DNA of 64,000 nucleotides from Lantana camara (Eukaryota; Streptophyta; Magnoliopsida; Lamiales; Verbenaceae). Position 1 is the stretch's first letter; each line of letters begins with the position of its first letter. The stretch covers positions 41,413,001 to 41,477,000 of the forward strand of contig CM074858.1 of the NCBI GenBank assembly GCA_037501455.1. The letters are read 5' to 3'. Positions 36,472 through 49,208 of the stretch are shown one piece after another. The translations under genes and the position numbers were made by a program. The notes beneath the pieces are model-generated. The model was not told the origin of the DNA and ran no database searches. It was given only the letters and a program-made list of their open reading frames with translations.

Positions 36472-37704
36472 TGTAGCACCCAGGAGCGAAGGGCACTACA
36501 TCCCCCGTACCATAGCTCGATAGGTGTAAGGAAATCGAAACTCCACATACGTACTCAGCTACAGCGAACAAGAGATAAACAAAATCTCACGTAGGCTAGG
36601 CGGTCTAGATCCTAATACAGAGTGCGAATTAAAATCAAAATCACACGCGGAAGCAACAGGATCTCAAACATACTATTATACATGCATACATATCAAGAGT
36701 AAATCGAGTCATGTTATACATGCCATGCCTACCACGGGCCAAATAAATCATAAAAATGTTCATAATTCGAATTCGAGAACATAGTCTTATACAGATTTAT
36801 ACATAGTACCAAAACAGGAAGTAAAGATGCAAGAAATGCAAAGGACTCGACTACAAGACTCCAACAACCAAAAGAAAGACCGCCGCCTAGCTTGAACTGA
36901 CACCTGAACCTGCAACTCAAAGAAACAAAGGGAAAAAAGAAAATAACGAGGAGGGGTCAGTCCTAAAGACTGGTGACGGGGCTAACACAGGCACAAATAC
37001 ATATACATAAGGGCATAGCATATTCAAAATTGAAAAGTTCATGAACCGGGGTGTGGTTTTTGCATTCTAAAACATTTTAACCTGTGATAATACATATAAA
37101 GAAAAAGTTTTAAGGCCGAAGGCCAAAATCAACCAATTTTAGAAGTTAGAAGTCCACTCCTGTTTCACAAACCATAAGCACAAGCAAAACCATACTAACT
37201 CGGAGAGTAGGAGAGTAACACCCCGAAGCGAAGGGCGCCACCTCTCCCCGCACCATAGCCCGATGCGAGTAACAAAATAGGATCTCCGCACCCGCACCAA
37301 GATACAGCGAACGGAGACAAACAAAAAGCCACGCTCTAGCTAGGCGGTCTAGACCCTCAAAATAGAGTGCGCAAAGAAACAAAAGCAGATGCAGAAGCAA
37401 CCAGGATCACAAAATACAAACATACATGCCAAAACTTATGCCAATTATACAAGTTATGCCCATCCAAGGCCAATTGAATCATATAACAGAAGCTCAAATT
37501 CCGAATCATAAATCATACGAAGCTTATACATAGTACCAAAACTGAAACTAAAGATGCAAGGATGCAAAGACTCTCCTACATAACCCGAACAACTCAAAGC
37601 AAAAGACACCGCCTAGCACAAACTGAAGACCTGCACTTGCAAACTCAAGAAGCAAAGGGGGAAAAGAAACCATGAAGAGGGGTCAGTCCTAAAGACTGGT
37701 GAGG

Positions 37705-40366
37705 TGTAGCACCCTAACCCCCAGGGCACCACATCCCCCGCACTATAGACTCGATCCACGTATGAAATGGAAAATCCATACATAAACCAAAACTATAGCG
37801 AACGGGTGACAAATAAAAATGACGAGCTAGGCGGGACACTCTCCCCAAAAAACAGAGCCAACAAGATAACGAAAGCGGAAGCAATAAAATCATTCATACA
37901 TATAGGTACCATATTTACCGAATAGATAAGTATAGATACCAGCTTAACTATCAATACATTATCATCTCTTAATAATATATATATTCAAGTATCCAAAACG
38001 TGACAATACTAGTCATAACATGAAACTAGCATAAGACTATACAAAAAAAGGGTATGAAACTAGACCCGTGGAAATGCAAGACTCGAACAACTCCCGCCTA
38101 GCACGACCACGCTCAAAAGGGTACCTGAAAAGTGAAGTATCAGTCTACCGAAGACTGAGTGAGGGGCAATAAATATATATAACACACATCACACGCAAGG
38201 TGTAGCCTCGGGTGAAGACTTTAGAAGTGAAAAGGAATATATAACTCAAGAAACTCAATCTTTGCCCGAGATTACAACCAGTTACTTCAATATTTTAGCT
38301 TTAACATTTCATGAACATGTGACCCCGGCGAGTAGGGGCGAATCTCCAACCATAACACCAAACGTGACAATACGTGATCATGCTTGCTTGCTTGATAAGT
38401 ACGTGTTCATGCAATTCATTTAGTGCTCACATAACAATTTAATGCTTGAAATCATGCAATAACCCGAGGATAACCCGACATGCCGGATTAATCCCCAGTC
38501 TCCTTCTTCCTCCGGATGATAGCGAGTTTGCAAGGCTCGACTATCCACGACATGGTGTGTGTAGAGGACATGACCCTCTAGACACGGAACTCCTTCCACC
38601 ACTAATCTCCTAGTGGCTTCGGGGGTGATCCCAACAATGTGAGGATAATTCAGGAGTTACCCGTCAGCCCTTGCTTTCCCGGTTGGCTCAAGAATTACCC
38701 TCGGGCCCACGTGCAATCATGTACTCGCCAAACTTGCTTGAAATCATGATAATCAATACTTTCTTGCTTGAAATGTTTATAACTTTGAAAACGTTTATAA
38801 TTATAATAGGTTTTGGCCGAAAATAGCACATAAGGGTGGTAGGGTTCTATATACATAACCTAAAACCTCACCTTTTCTTGCAAAATTCAATAATGAAGTG
38901 TTCTAAGGAGCTTGCTCCCCGTCCACGCCCTCGTGACCTGTGCAAACACGATGTACACTCATGAGACATGACCTAAAATGACCAAAATATGACGAACGGC
39001 GGAAATGTGTCGAGACGACCATGAAAATGCAATGTGGTATGATAACATGTCGTTTCACATCATATTAGCACATATTATAGCAATTCGGGGTCAAAGAAAT
39101 CGTTGGATCGAGGGGTCATTTTCGTAAATTTATGCAGTGAATTTTGTTCTGCATTCCAGGTGGGAACGGCCGTTCTGGTCCCCTTTGTAAAATGGGAACG
39201 GTCGTTCCCATAAACCCCCAAAGCGCGCCAACGTTTTTCCCATTTTAAAACGCGCCTAGCTGGGAACGGCCCTTCCGGCTCCAAGGCCAAAATGGGAACG
39301 GCCGTTCCCATGGTCGGCCGCCTATTTTCAGTTTAAAAGAAGGGAACGCCCGTTCCCACTATGCCTTGAGGCTGGGAACGGCCGTTCCCTGTTTCTGCAA
39401 CTTACAGAAACAGAGCAAAAACAGGGGAAGGCTACGGGAAACAACAAAACAAGCACCAAAAATCCATTTTTGATCCCCAAATGCAATAATTTCTGGAAGT
39501 ATGATGCATACAAATTCAAGAAGTAGTAATATCACATTTAAACACTCAAAGCATGAAATATCACCAAGGTTTCCAAGATTTCAAGCTCATGCCCACTTTG
39601 ATCATCCAAGCTCAAATTCTCAACAATATCATGAATAATTCATGCCATAATTCATGAAATGATCACATAATCATGCTTCTAATTCTAATTCATCATTTAA
39701 CATATAATTTCCAAACCCTAAGCATGTCAAACACAATCAAGAATCATCCCTTCCATGCAACCGACCTTGAAGATGAAAGAAATGAAGAAGTTGGATGATG
39801 ATCACTCCCAAATTTCTTGAAAGATTTCTTGAAATCTTGATGATCGATTGAAAAATCACTCTTCCTTTTTCTCTTCTTTGGAACCGAGAGGTAGAGCAAA
39901 TGTGTTTGGGGAAATTTTTGGGTAGAAATGATCAAGGAAGCATAGAGAAGCCATATTACGTGATTCACCATTTTGGAAAAATGTGAAATGCTCAAATTGC
40001 GGTTTAATCCTCTAAGAGTTCAACTTATGCAATCAAGTATATGAGGTTTTAAAATATGATCAATTAAGTCCCTAAAGGATTGGCAATTAAGTCCCTAGAA
40101 TTTTAAAGAATATTCAACTAGGGACAATTTGGTAATTTAAAACACTCTCGATAATTATTTCATGCAATAAATATTTTTTCGTGTCATGAAATAATATTTT
40201 CAATGATATGAATTCAAAGAATTGATACAAATAATGTTTCATGAATTTTATAAAATTATGAATGCCACGTAAGAATATATTATAAAATTAAAGAAATAAA
40301 ATAAAACCTACACTCAAACTCACACGTGGCGTGCTTACCTGTTCATCCGGAAACCGGGGCGTTACA
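37705..40366 (-). mobile_element. Solo LTR Lc (gypsy type), same family as S4
   Basis: 2662 bp, plus-strand ends TGTAGCACCCTA and GGGGCGTTACA, flanked by TGAGG (37700-37704 and 40367-40371). Nearly collinear with S4, including the six palindromes with the same spacings. Donor-like CAAG|GTCGG at 39766/39765, acceptor TTGCACAG ending 38938, putative 65-nt exon 38937-38873, hairpin 38142-38156. Confidence 0.93.
39162..39389 (-). repeat. Palindrome cluster in Lc, arms GGGAAC/GTTCCC
   Basis: Six copies start at 39162, 39194, 39262, 39294, 39342 and 39374: three pairs at 32 bp, as in S4, with inter-pair distances of 68 and 48 bp. Small indels lie between the pairs, not inside them. Confidence 0.95.
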
Positions 40367-41983
40367 TGAGGGGGCTAACACACACACACACGTACATAAA
40401 TATAGAGCAAAGCATAGCATAACATATTCGAATCTTAGAATATTCATGAACCGGGCGTGGTTTTTGCAATCCAAATCATTTTTAACACGTGCTAATATAT
40501 ATATATAGAAAAGGTTTAGGGCCGAAGGCCAAAATCAACCAATTTTAAGGATTAGAAGTCCTCACCCGTTTCATGAATCTTAGACGGAAACAAATCCATA
40601 ACGGAAACAAAGCTTATCCTAGTAACTCGGCGAGAACGAGTTCCAACTAATCTCCTTCAGAATGCAAAACTCAAAGCTTATCACGCGAAGATACAAAACA
40701 AACATAAACACAAACCTCCTTACTCCATGGGATGGAAGGGTGGCCACCCTTCGCATCCACGCTAATACGTCAGGGTCGTGAGTTTCATGACACTCATGCC
40801 CAAGGACTCCGTCCCCCACCTCCCTCCGAGTGGGTTTCGGGTTGATCCTATTAGTGGAGAAGTGTCCCGGGGCTTGCACCGGCCACCCCGCTGGTTGTCC
40901 CGGGTTTCCCGACCACACAACTCCGGGGCCCAAACTTACACTTACACTGATCACAAAAATCTTATCTCGCCAAAACTTATCACAAACACACGCCAACCCT
41001 TTTCAAAACAAAAGAATGAAAATAGCTTACTTATACATAAAAGTGCTTTTCAAACGTTTTATAACAAAAGGGCCAATTCCCACAAATTACATATCGAACA
41101 CGTATCTAAGTATAAATATACGTATAGGTCACATGCGGGCTTGAAATCACATATAGGGTTGTAGGTCATAATAACTAAAAGAAAGAAACCTCACCTCCGA
41201 GAAGCAACGGAAACAAAAGGAGCAAACGGACGTCTAAAGACCACGTCTCCAACCAAGGAACGAACCTAAGAACAAAGAGACAACAAGAGACATACTTAAA
41301 CTCAAAATGAACCAACTAGACGCTCGGCGAATGCATATGTATGCAAGCGATGCAAATGAGATAACAAAAGCTAGCACATTCAAGCATTCAAGTTCAGGCA
41401 CATATTCAAGAATCAAATCATAAAGATGGGGCAAGAATTAAAACATAACATGTCAAATAAACATCATACATAGCGAATTATATCACAACTCGTACATATA
41501 CAAGGTTAGAACGAGCAAGGAATGCAACAAGCTCAAGAAAGTTTCACACGTAGCATCAAAACGTATATGCAAATCCCGGTCACGTTTACACATTGAAAAC
41601 AAGTCCATAAAGTCAAATTAAACATCCTAACATATAATATAACAGGTTAACATTACATACGAGGCATAGACGAAGCGAGAAGAAATAAAAACACGGAATA
41701 AAATCACACACGCAACACAAAAGATCAACACCTGAAAAGGGGTTTTAATTAAATTCAAAGTTAACAATAAAAGACAAACTAATATGGATTATAACATATT
41801 ATAATGTATGTATTAATTTGAACTGCATATATTATTATATAATCTGATCATGCATGGTGTTAATCAATATAAAACAAACAAATTGTTGCATGAAAGAAAA
41901 AGGTACGTAAACATGCAAATATCACCCAACCATGCACGGCTACAACTGCTACGTTTTAAACAAAATTCCAATTTCAAAAGATA

Positions 41984-42115
41984 GGACACGGCCGGGTCCA
42001 TTCTCAGGCATAATGTGACATGGCGGTGTCACATTTTATTAAAAATGGCAGCCTCAACTCGAGAGCTCAACACGGCCGTGTCAACTTTTCAAAGAAATCG
42101 GACACGACCGTGTTG
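41984..42115 (-). repeat. Palindrome cluster in Lb, arms GACAC/GTGTC
   Basis: Four 16-bp copies start at 41984, 42016, 42068 and 42100: two pairs, each 32 bp apart. The best copy is CAACACGGCCGTGTCAA. The outer arm bases vary from copy to copy. Confidence 0.9.
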
Positions 42116-44449
42116 GCCGTTCGTTTTCGAAAATAAAGCAGCAACACCAGCGTTTCGGCATGGAAGGGAGCAGGGGAAGGTCCAGCCATGGCTTATGCAT
42201 GATAAGAATGAACCAAGACAACAAAGAAATCAAGGAAACACAGCAAATCAAGCCATTAATCGAGCAAACAACCGGGAAGACAAGAAATCCCCAAATTAAA
42301 CACAAAGCTTCCAAAACTCAAATATTCAGAAATGGTGGAGCCTCAATCTCGGTTCACACATGAAATACAAGGAAAGGAATAGATCAAGCATACAACAAGG
42401 GACACGTAGCACTTCACGGATCAAGAATCGGATAAAAAACGAGCAAGATATCAAGGAATGAACATAAACCCGCTACTATTCATACACTCATGCAAATCAG
42501 CCATAAAACTCCATGAAAGCAAGCAAAAGAGCACTCAAATGAAATAGGAGGAGATGTACATCAAGAATATGTGCTTACCTCTTCGATTTGATGAAGAATG
42601 AAGGTCGAACGAGCTCAAAATCCGGCTTGGGTGAATAGTGACGGGAATCCTTTCTCTCTTCTTCTTTCCCCTGATCTCTCGGTCCTGGAGCTGCTGAAAA
42701 TGAGGGAAATGAGCAAGTGGGAAGGTAGGTGGGTGTGTTAGGAAGAAATAGGTTCAAGAATCAGGTCAAACGGAGTTAAAACGAATAAATTCCGGGCAAA
42801 ACTGGTAAAGGGTGGTAAATCTGCTCGAGAATCACGTTTCGGGCGAAATTCGGAGGATCAAACGGGCTTAGAAAAATACAAGGCTAGGTTCCTTAGTTCC
42901 CAATCTTCTTTACGAGTCCGGTGTCACTTCCGGAATTCGAATCCGAATTTCCGAGCTCAAGATATAAATTCCGGAACACGAGGCGCGCTAAAACTAGTTA
43001 GGCCCTCATGTCCCCAACAACTAAAATATGGTGCGTTACCATATCAAACAAGTCCGAAAAATTAAAAACGAGCACGCAAATGAATTCATAACACGTATAA
43101 TTCATGCATATCAAATTTTCACGAAATTTCGAAACGAGTTGGAACTTAAACGAATTAAAAACAAGTTTAAAAACTTAAAATATTTAAATATTCAATTTAT
43201 AAATATATAAATTAATTCAAATAAATTCAAATAATCACATAATCGTTAAAATAACACGTATTTGCATAATTAAATTAATTTAAATGCGCATATAAAAAAT
43301 CTCGAAGTGGCGTACCTGTACAGGCGAGCGAGCAGGATGTTACAAGGGGTTTCCAACCAACCTACTCCATTTCATAACTAAAAGCAAAGACAAAACTAAA
43401 TTCAGAAACAATCCCACCTTCTCTATTTTGGGAATAGAGGCGCTACCCCTCAACCCCGACTCTCAGTAAAATATGACTTGGGGGATCCTACCCGCTCCTT
43501 CGACGGTGGTTACCGTCGGCTCAAGAAGACCCGCCTTTCCCTCGACCTCCTGAGGTTGCGCTAAGTCTCCCATTCGTGTAGTTGTGTTGATGGGAGAGCT
43601 CGGTGACTCCACGGCCGACCCGAGTTGCCATACCACTTCTCCGGGGCCCAAGGAAAATTGCAAAATGTGTACACATAATCACAAACTTATCTTTCAAAGT
43701 CAAATCTCGTTAGTGCAAAACACACACCAACCCTATCGAAAGCAAACAAACAAAAACGTACCTTACATATATATATATAAACGTTTTCAAAATATTTTAT
43801 AGCAAACGAGCCAATTCCCACATAATACATATCAAACACGTATCTATATACATATATATATATATATATGTAACACCCCAGACGGAAGGCGCCACATCCC
43901 CCGCAGTCAGACCCGACCCGCATATGAAATGGAAAATCCATATACGTGCCAGATCAGAGCGAACGGGGACTCACTCACTCACTAGGCTAGGTGGGAACTA
44001 AACCATTGAAACCATATAATAATAAAGGGTACAAATGCAGGCCAACAATTCATGTGCGGAAGCATAATATATATATAATTTATTACCAGTACAAGCATCA
44101 ATTTGTGGGTTCATCTATCCCTAGAAGCCTGTCCCGAATCAATAACATAGAATCAATATAAATCATGGTAACTTAATCAATTTACAATATGCAATGGTGT
44201 CATTCAGACTAAACCACAAGACTCGATAGACTCGAACTCCCGCCTAGCGCTCCAAACCTGTAACAAAAATCTGAAAACAAAGTCGGGTTCAGTCTATAGG
44301 AGACTGGTGGGCATAAAACAGCGTTAATATAATAATAATACGAGAATTAAAACGAGCACACACATGCGAGTCATAATCCCATGCGATGTTTTAAAGCGTT
44401 TCCCAAGTGGGTGAAAATAAAGAAAACAACGCCCGGGATTACAACCATT

Positions 44450-44620
44450 AATTTCATTCATTCATTTATTCATGGGGTCATTACGTGAGCCCGGCGAGTG
44501 CGCGAATTCTCCAACCTTCTCCTCGTGTGTACATTATTCATTCATTCATTACGGTCATACAACAATCAATCATTCGTTAATTCATTCGTTCATTTAATCA
44601 TTATCATTCATTATCATGCA
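44450..44620. repeat. Degenerate CATT/ATTC-rich stretch in Ld
   Basis: Repeated TTCATTCATT words in an interrupted tract. Similar words occur at the corresponding place of other LTRs here. Confidence 0.7.
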
Positions 44621-45649
44621 ATCACTTACACCTTCTACCTCCGGTTAGTGGACGGACTCGGCCAAAGACCCGTCCACCCAATCATTGTGGCCAGTAGGTT
44701 CATGACTCCCCAAAGGCCCGGTTCCCATTCCTTGCTAATCTCCTAGCGAGGGCCGGTATCGCCATTGTTTGGTGGAACTAGTGCACGGGATCCCCATCAG
44801 CCCTTACTTCCCCAGTTAGCCACGTGCACCAAGTCCCAGGGCCCCCATTCAGTGCAATCAATCATTACTCGCCAAAACATTAGGTAGGGTATTCAATAAA
44901 CAAAGGGCTTTACGTTTAAAATCATTGACTCTTCAAAGACTCGATATGTACATATATTACTTTGGCTTAAAACATTGCAGATTGGGAATATATCGGGTCA
45001 TTTAACTAATATAGAGGAGAAACCCACCTGTTACACCTTACCGAACCAAAATCAAGAAGAAGGAAAGACATGAAGATAGCTTACGAACCTGACAAGTCTC
45101 CGCCCTGGAGAAAACTGTATAAAAGACAACACGGTGCACAAGTGAGACTCAAGACTTCAAATGAACCACAAATGACGCACGACAATGCAATAACATGATA
45201 AAACATGCATGGGCAATAACAATATGCCAATAAGATGTTCATGTATACAATTAATGTCATTTAGACACGTAATCAAGCTATTCATTCATTACTCGAATAC
45301 ATCGTGTCCGATCGTTACCATTCTTTCATTCAATATCAATCGTTCATTCAATATTCAAACTCTTAACACGTTATAATATATTCTAACAATGCATATGAAG
45401 TAAAATCATGTCATGAAGCCACATAATCAAGTAATTCGTTCAAGTACATTCAATACATGAAGTTATCAAGTTCAATCGTTCACAACTTTCATATCCATAT
45501 CAAATCAAGTCATAAGTTTCATATAGCAATCATAACACATCCAATGCACGTTAACAAAGCTTAGGAATCATAAAAAGGGGTAGGGAAAGATCAAACAAAC
45601 AATGAGACATGAGAAAACAGAAAACAAACCACAAGGGACTGCTGACAGG

Positions 45650-45768
45650 ATCCACGGCCGTGGATTTGAGATCCACCACCGTGGATCTTGCCCCAGAAAA
45701 TTCCCACAAACCGTCCCTAAATCCACACCCTTGGATTGGTTTTCAAAGAGAAATCCACGACCGTGGAT
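45650..45768 (-). repeat. Palindrome cluster in Ld, arms ATCCAC/GTGGAT
   Basis: Four copies start at 45650, 45671, 45721 and 45753. The second pair is 32 bp apart; the first pair is 21 bp apart, the only pair deviating from 31-34. The best copy, ATCCACGGCCGTGGAT, is a perfect 16-bp palindrome. Confidence 0.88.
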
Positions 45769-45808
45769 TTAGTTGCAGAAGCTAAAATAAGGTAAAACTG
45801 GGCATCCT

Positions 45809-48800
45809 TGTAACGCCCCAACTTTTTAGTCATACAGGTATGACTTATGTGATAATTACATGCGCGTTTAATTTATTTTATTTATGTTGTTATTCATTTT
45901 ATTTTACATTAATTGGAATTCTTGAATATTTGAATTAATTGAATTTGAATTTTATGAATTCTTGAACTATATGCGCATGTGTGAATTGTTTGCGTGTCGT
46001 TTCTATATGAAAGGAATTCCGATTTTCGTGGAAATTTAATACGTTGGATTTATACGTGTTATGAATGTGGATATATACTCGTTTCACATTTTTGGATTCA
46101 TTTTCATGAGGTTTGAATTTAATTTGAATCTTGGAACCAAAACGGGGGCTAACGAGCAATTAGCGCACCCTTGGTTCCCTATGTGATATCTTGAGCCCGG
46201 GAACTCGGATTCGAGTTTCGTCAACTTTGTTGGACTCGTATCTAAGATTCGGCTTTAATGACTCTAGCCTCATATTTTTCTACACCTATTTGAACCCCCG
46301 AAATTCAGTCGGAAAGTGAGTCATCCGCCAAAGTGCCACACTTAGCCATTTTCCTTATAACTTTCACCACACTTAACCAAATTAAGCATTGTTAGACTTT
46401 TTGGAAACCTAACTTAACCTAGTACCAGTTCCTAAAACGGCCAAACCGAACCATACTCAGCACAAAGGAGAAAAATCAACCTAAACCCCTGACTTCTAGT
46501 CCCATTCTCGCCACCCCACAAGCTTGGAGATTTTGGAGCTCAAATCTCTCTCAACCATCAACCTATTCAAAAGGTGAGTTTAGGGTTGTGATATACATTC
46601 ATTTGTGATCATTTTGAACCATGCTTCCCTAATTTTGAGCTAGTATTCATGGAGATTTGAAGGCATGAGTGAATAGTTAGGTTTTGGATCCATTTCTTGA
46701 TCTCTTTGAATACTTGAAGCTTTTGATTATTTTATGGCATGAAAGTGATCACCTTACTTCACTTATTTCATTTATGATCATGTATTTGGTGGTAGTTGAG
46801 GATTAAATGTGTTACCATTAATGACATGGAAGGAATTTGTATGAAATGATCACTTGCTTCTCTTTGGTCACGTTTGATGCTTTGATGCATTTTTTAGTGG
46901 TACATTAGAATGGTTTTGTTGCATATTTGTTGCTCCTTTGCACCTGATCTTCTTGGTTGAAATTTGGTATGGTTTCTACCCTATTTTTGCTGCGTCTTGC
47001 TGCTGGTTTGAGCAAGTCACGGCCACGATCGAGCCAAGAGTAAACTTGGTAGCGGCCGTAACTCACTCTTACATTTTGGTCCGAACTTCAGGTTGCGCCC
47101 GCTACCTGAATTAAATGCATTTCATGTCGCGGTCGTGACTCAAATTTGTCCTGCTCTCGTACTCTTGAAAATTGCATTAAAATTCCTGAAAAAAATTAGG
47201 TAGCGGCCGCTACCATTTTGTGAACAAAATGGGTCGCGGCCGCAACCCTCACATATTCTGCATGAAATTCGAATTTCAAACTCAAATTGCTTGGCTTTCT
47301 TGGCTTGTTTTCAGTTCATACACTCTATTAACATGTCATATTATGTGTTAACTTGTATGTTATGAACTTTGGCATGAATTCGTGGACTATTTTCCGAGAT
47401 ATGGTTCATTATATCTTCTTTGCTCCGAGAACGTGCATGCATGCTTCATTGCTTCTAATATGAACCCTAATTGCTTATTTATCTTCTCTTTTATGAATTA
47501 TATGAATTATGTTCATGCTAAGGTACGTGTTATGTTTGCTATGTGAAACCTTTGGATTGATTTGATATGAAACATGAAGGATATGAACTCGAGTGAATAT
47601 GAACGCTTCTTATTATTAATGAATGACTTGTTTACATGCCTTAAATGAATTAATCGTGCGCATGAACATGTTTATGACATAATATCATATATTATGCATT
47701 CATATCATATTCATTACGTTGCCAAGCGTCTTATATGGTCATTTTGAGTCTCACTTCACCCTTCCTTGCACAGATTTGGATCCTATTGGTGACGAGGTCG
47801 GGAAGTGAGGTCCTCGTTCCATTTCTTCTGTCTTACAAGGTGGGTTTCTCTTCTATTAGTTAAACGACCCTATATACTTCCAATGTGAAATGATTTAATC
47901 CAAACTATTATAAGTATATATCGAGTCTTTTAAAGAGTCTATGAATTTTAACGTTAATCCCCTTTTCTTCATTGTTACCCTACCTAATGATTTAGCAAGA
48001 CATGATGATTGCACGGGCCTAGAGACTTGGCACATATGGCTATCCGGGGAGGCAAGGGCCGACGGTGATCCTATGTGCTAGTCTCAACTAAACTACGACG
48101 ATACGGGCCCTCGCTAGGAGGTTTAGCGAGGAATGGGAACCGGGCTTTTGGGGATTCTTGTACCCCACTAGCCACATTGATTGAGGTGGTCGGTCCTTGC
48201 AGACCCGTCCACCGCCCGGAGGAAAAAGGAGTTTTAATTGAATGATTATGAATGATCGAATGATTATGATTGATCGATTGATTGTGTACAAAAGATTGTA
48301 TGTGTGTAAACCTAATGAACACTTAATGATTACACAAGGTGTAGGTTGGAGATTTAGCCTTCTCGCTGGGATCACGTATAACATATTGAATAAATTTGGT
48401 TGTCATAATCCCGTTTGATGATTTCTTATTTTACCCACTTGGGAATTGTTCTAAAACCTCTTATGGGATTATAACTTGTATGAATGTCATTAAATTCCAC
48501 ATTACTTATATATATTGCCCCATTTTTATACCCACCAGTCCCTTTTGGACTGAACCGGTTTGGTTTTCAGTTTGTGCAGGTTTTGGGATTTGCTAGGCGG
48601 GAATCCGAGTCTTTGGGATTTGTATTTGAGTCTAGCATCTCTTTTGTTATATTACACTCATCTCATGTTGATATTATGACTTGATATTGTATATATGGAA
48701 CGTATATGATAGACTAGGCCGCGATGGCACTTTTGTATACTTGCACACTTGTATTATTTATTTTTGGAGCTTGAATGCTCATGGTATATATTATGATCTC

Positions 48801-48993
48801 GTTTAGCTTCCGCTCTTGCATTACTCTGTTTTAATACTTTTGTTATTGATTGGTTTAAGGGTTAGTCCCGCCTAGCATAGCGTGTGTGTAGTGCCCACGT
48901 TCGCCGTGATTTAGCTCCTGTATGAATTATCCATTTCATATGCGGGTCGGGTCTCGGTGCGGGGGATATGGTACCTTGCGCTCAGGCGCTACA
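45809..48993 (+). mobile_element. G3 5' LTR
   Basis: 3185 bp, TGTAACGCCCCAAC to AGGCGCTACA. Module GGGGGCTAACGAGCA at 46145, donor-like AAAAG|GTGAGT at 46573/46574, palindromes 47015-47247, acceptor TTGCACAG ending 47773, putative 66-nt exon 47774-47839, donor CAAG|GTGGGT, acceptor TTGTGCAG ending 48579, hairpin 48537-48551, CTAGGCGGG near 48593, terminal module from about 48895. It is the only LTR here that is joined directly to visible gag-pol and also has the full palindrome/leader layout. Confidence 0.9.
47015..47247 (+). repeat. Palindrome cluster in the G3 LTR, arms GGTNGC/GCNACC
   Basis: Six copies start at 47015, 47048, 47091, 47125, 47199 and 47232: three pairs spaced 33, 34 and 33 bp. 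Copy 5, GGTAGCGGCCGCTACC, is a perfect palindrome; the others vary at the fourth arm base and the outer bases. Confidence 0.9.
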
Positions 48994-49001
48994 TCCCTAA
49001 G

Positions 49002-49013
49002 TGGTATCAGAGC
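49002..49013 (+). promoter_or_regulatory. G3 primer-binding site (tRNA-iMet)
   Basis: TGGTATCAGAGC, 8 bp after the 5' LTR end at 48993. Confidence 0.92.
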
Positions 49014-49208
49014 TTCGGGTTACAAAACACGGGCTCTCATGTCGTGTTGAGTCTGTCTAAGTCGTGCGGCTATAGGAACTAATTGTCAACGTGTTGCATA
49101 TGCATCTCTTAAATGCTTATGTGCTATAATTTTTCCTATTTGATTGAATTACTTGCATTTTCATGTATGAACTAAAAATAACATGCATTTCAGTGTTTTA
49201 TTTACAGG

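Larger units (their letters stand above)
37214..43344 (-). mobile_element. Solo LTR Lb (gypsy type), with Lc inserted
   Basis: About 3.46 kb without Lc. Plus-strand left end AGTAACACCCCG (the usual T is A), right end GGATGTTACA. The flanks AGGAG (37209-37213) and AGGGG (43345-43349) match at 4 of 5. Sense order: module with GGGGCTAAC rich in inverted words (42893-43018), donor-like GAG|GTAAGC at 42579/42578, palindromes 42115-41984, acceptor CTTAG ending 41266, putative 71-nt exon 41265-41195, donor GGAG|GTGAGG, hairpin 37684-37696. Confidence 0.82.
36472..43868 (-). mobile_element. LTR La (gypsy type), 3' part, with Lb inserted
   Basis: Visible pieces are 36472-37213 and 43350-43868. It starts TGTAGCACCCAGG on the plus strand inside the G2 chromodomain. 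Hairpin AGTCCTAAAGACT at 36959-36971. It is cut by Lb and again at 43869 by Ld; its sense 5' half is right of the window. The two pieces join in register when compared with Lb, which has the same order of modules, so both are members of one family. Confidence 0.75.
43869..45808 (-). mobile_element. LTR Ld (gypsy type), 3' part
   Basis: Starts TGTAACACCCCAGACGG on the plus strand within La and is cut at 45809 by G3; its sense 5' end is right of the window. Palindromes at 45650-45768, acceptor CTCCAG ending 45105, putative 77-nt exon 45104-45028, donor CAG|GTGGGT, hairpin 44291-44305, CCGCCTAG box near 44241. The putative exon is very like that of the G4 LTR. Confidence 0.78.

Noticed and set aside
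36472..37213. La as the own 3' LTR of G2
   Set aside because: La begins in the middle of the G2 chromodomain codons, with no stop or purine tract before it. It is therefore an insertion.
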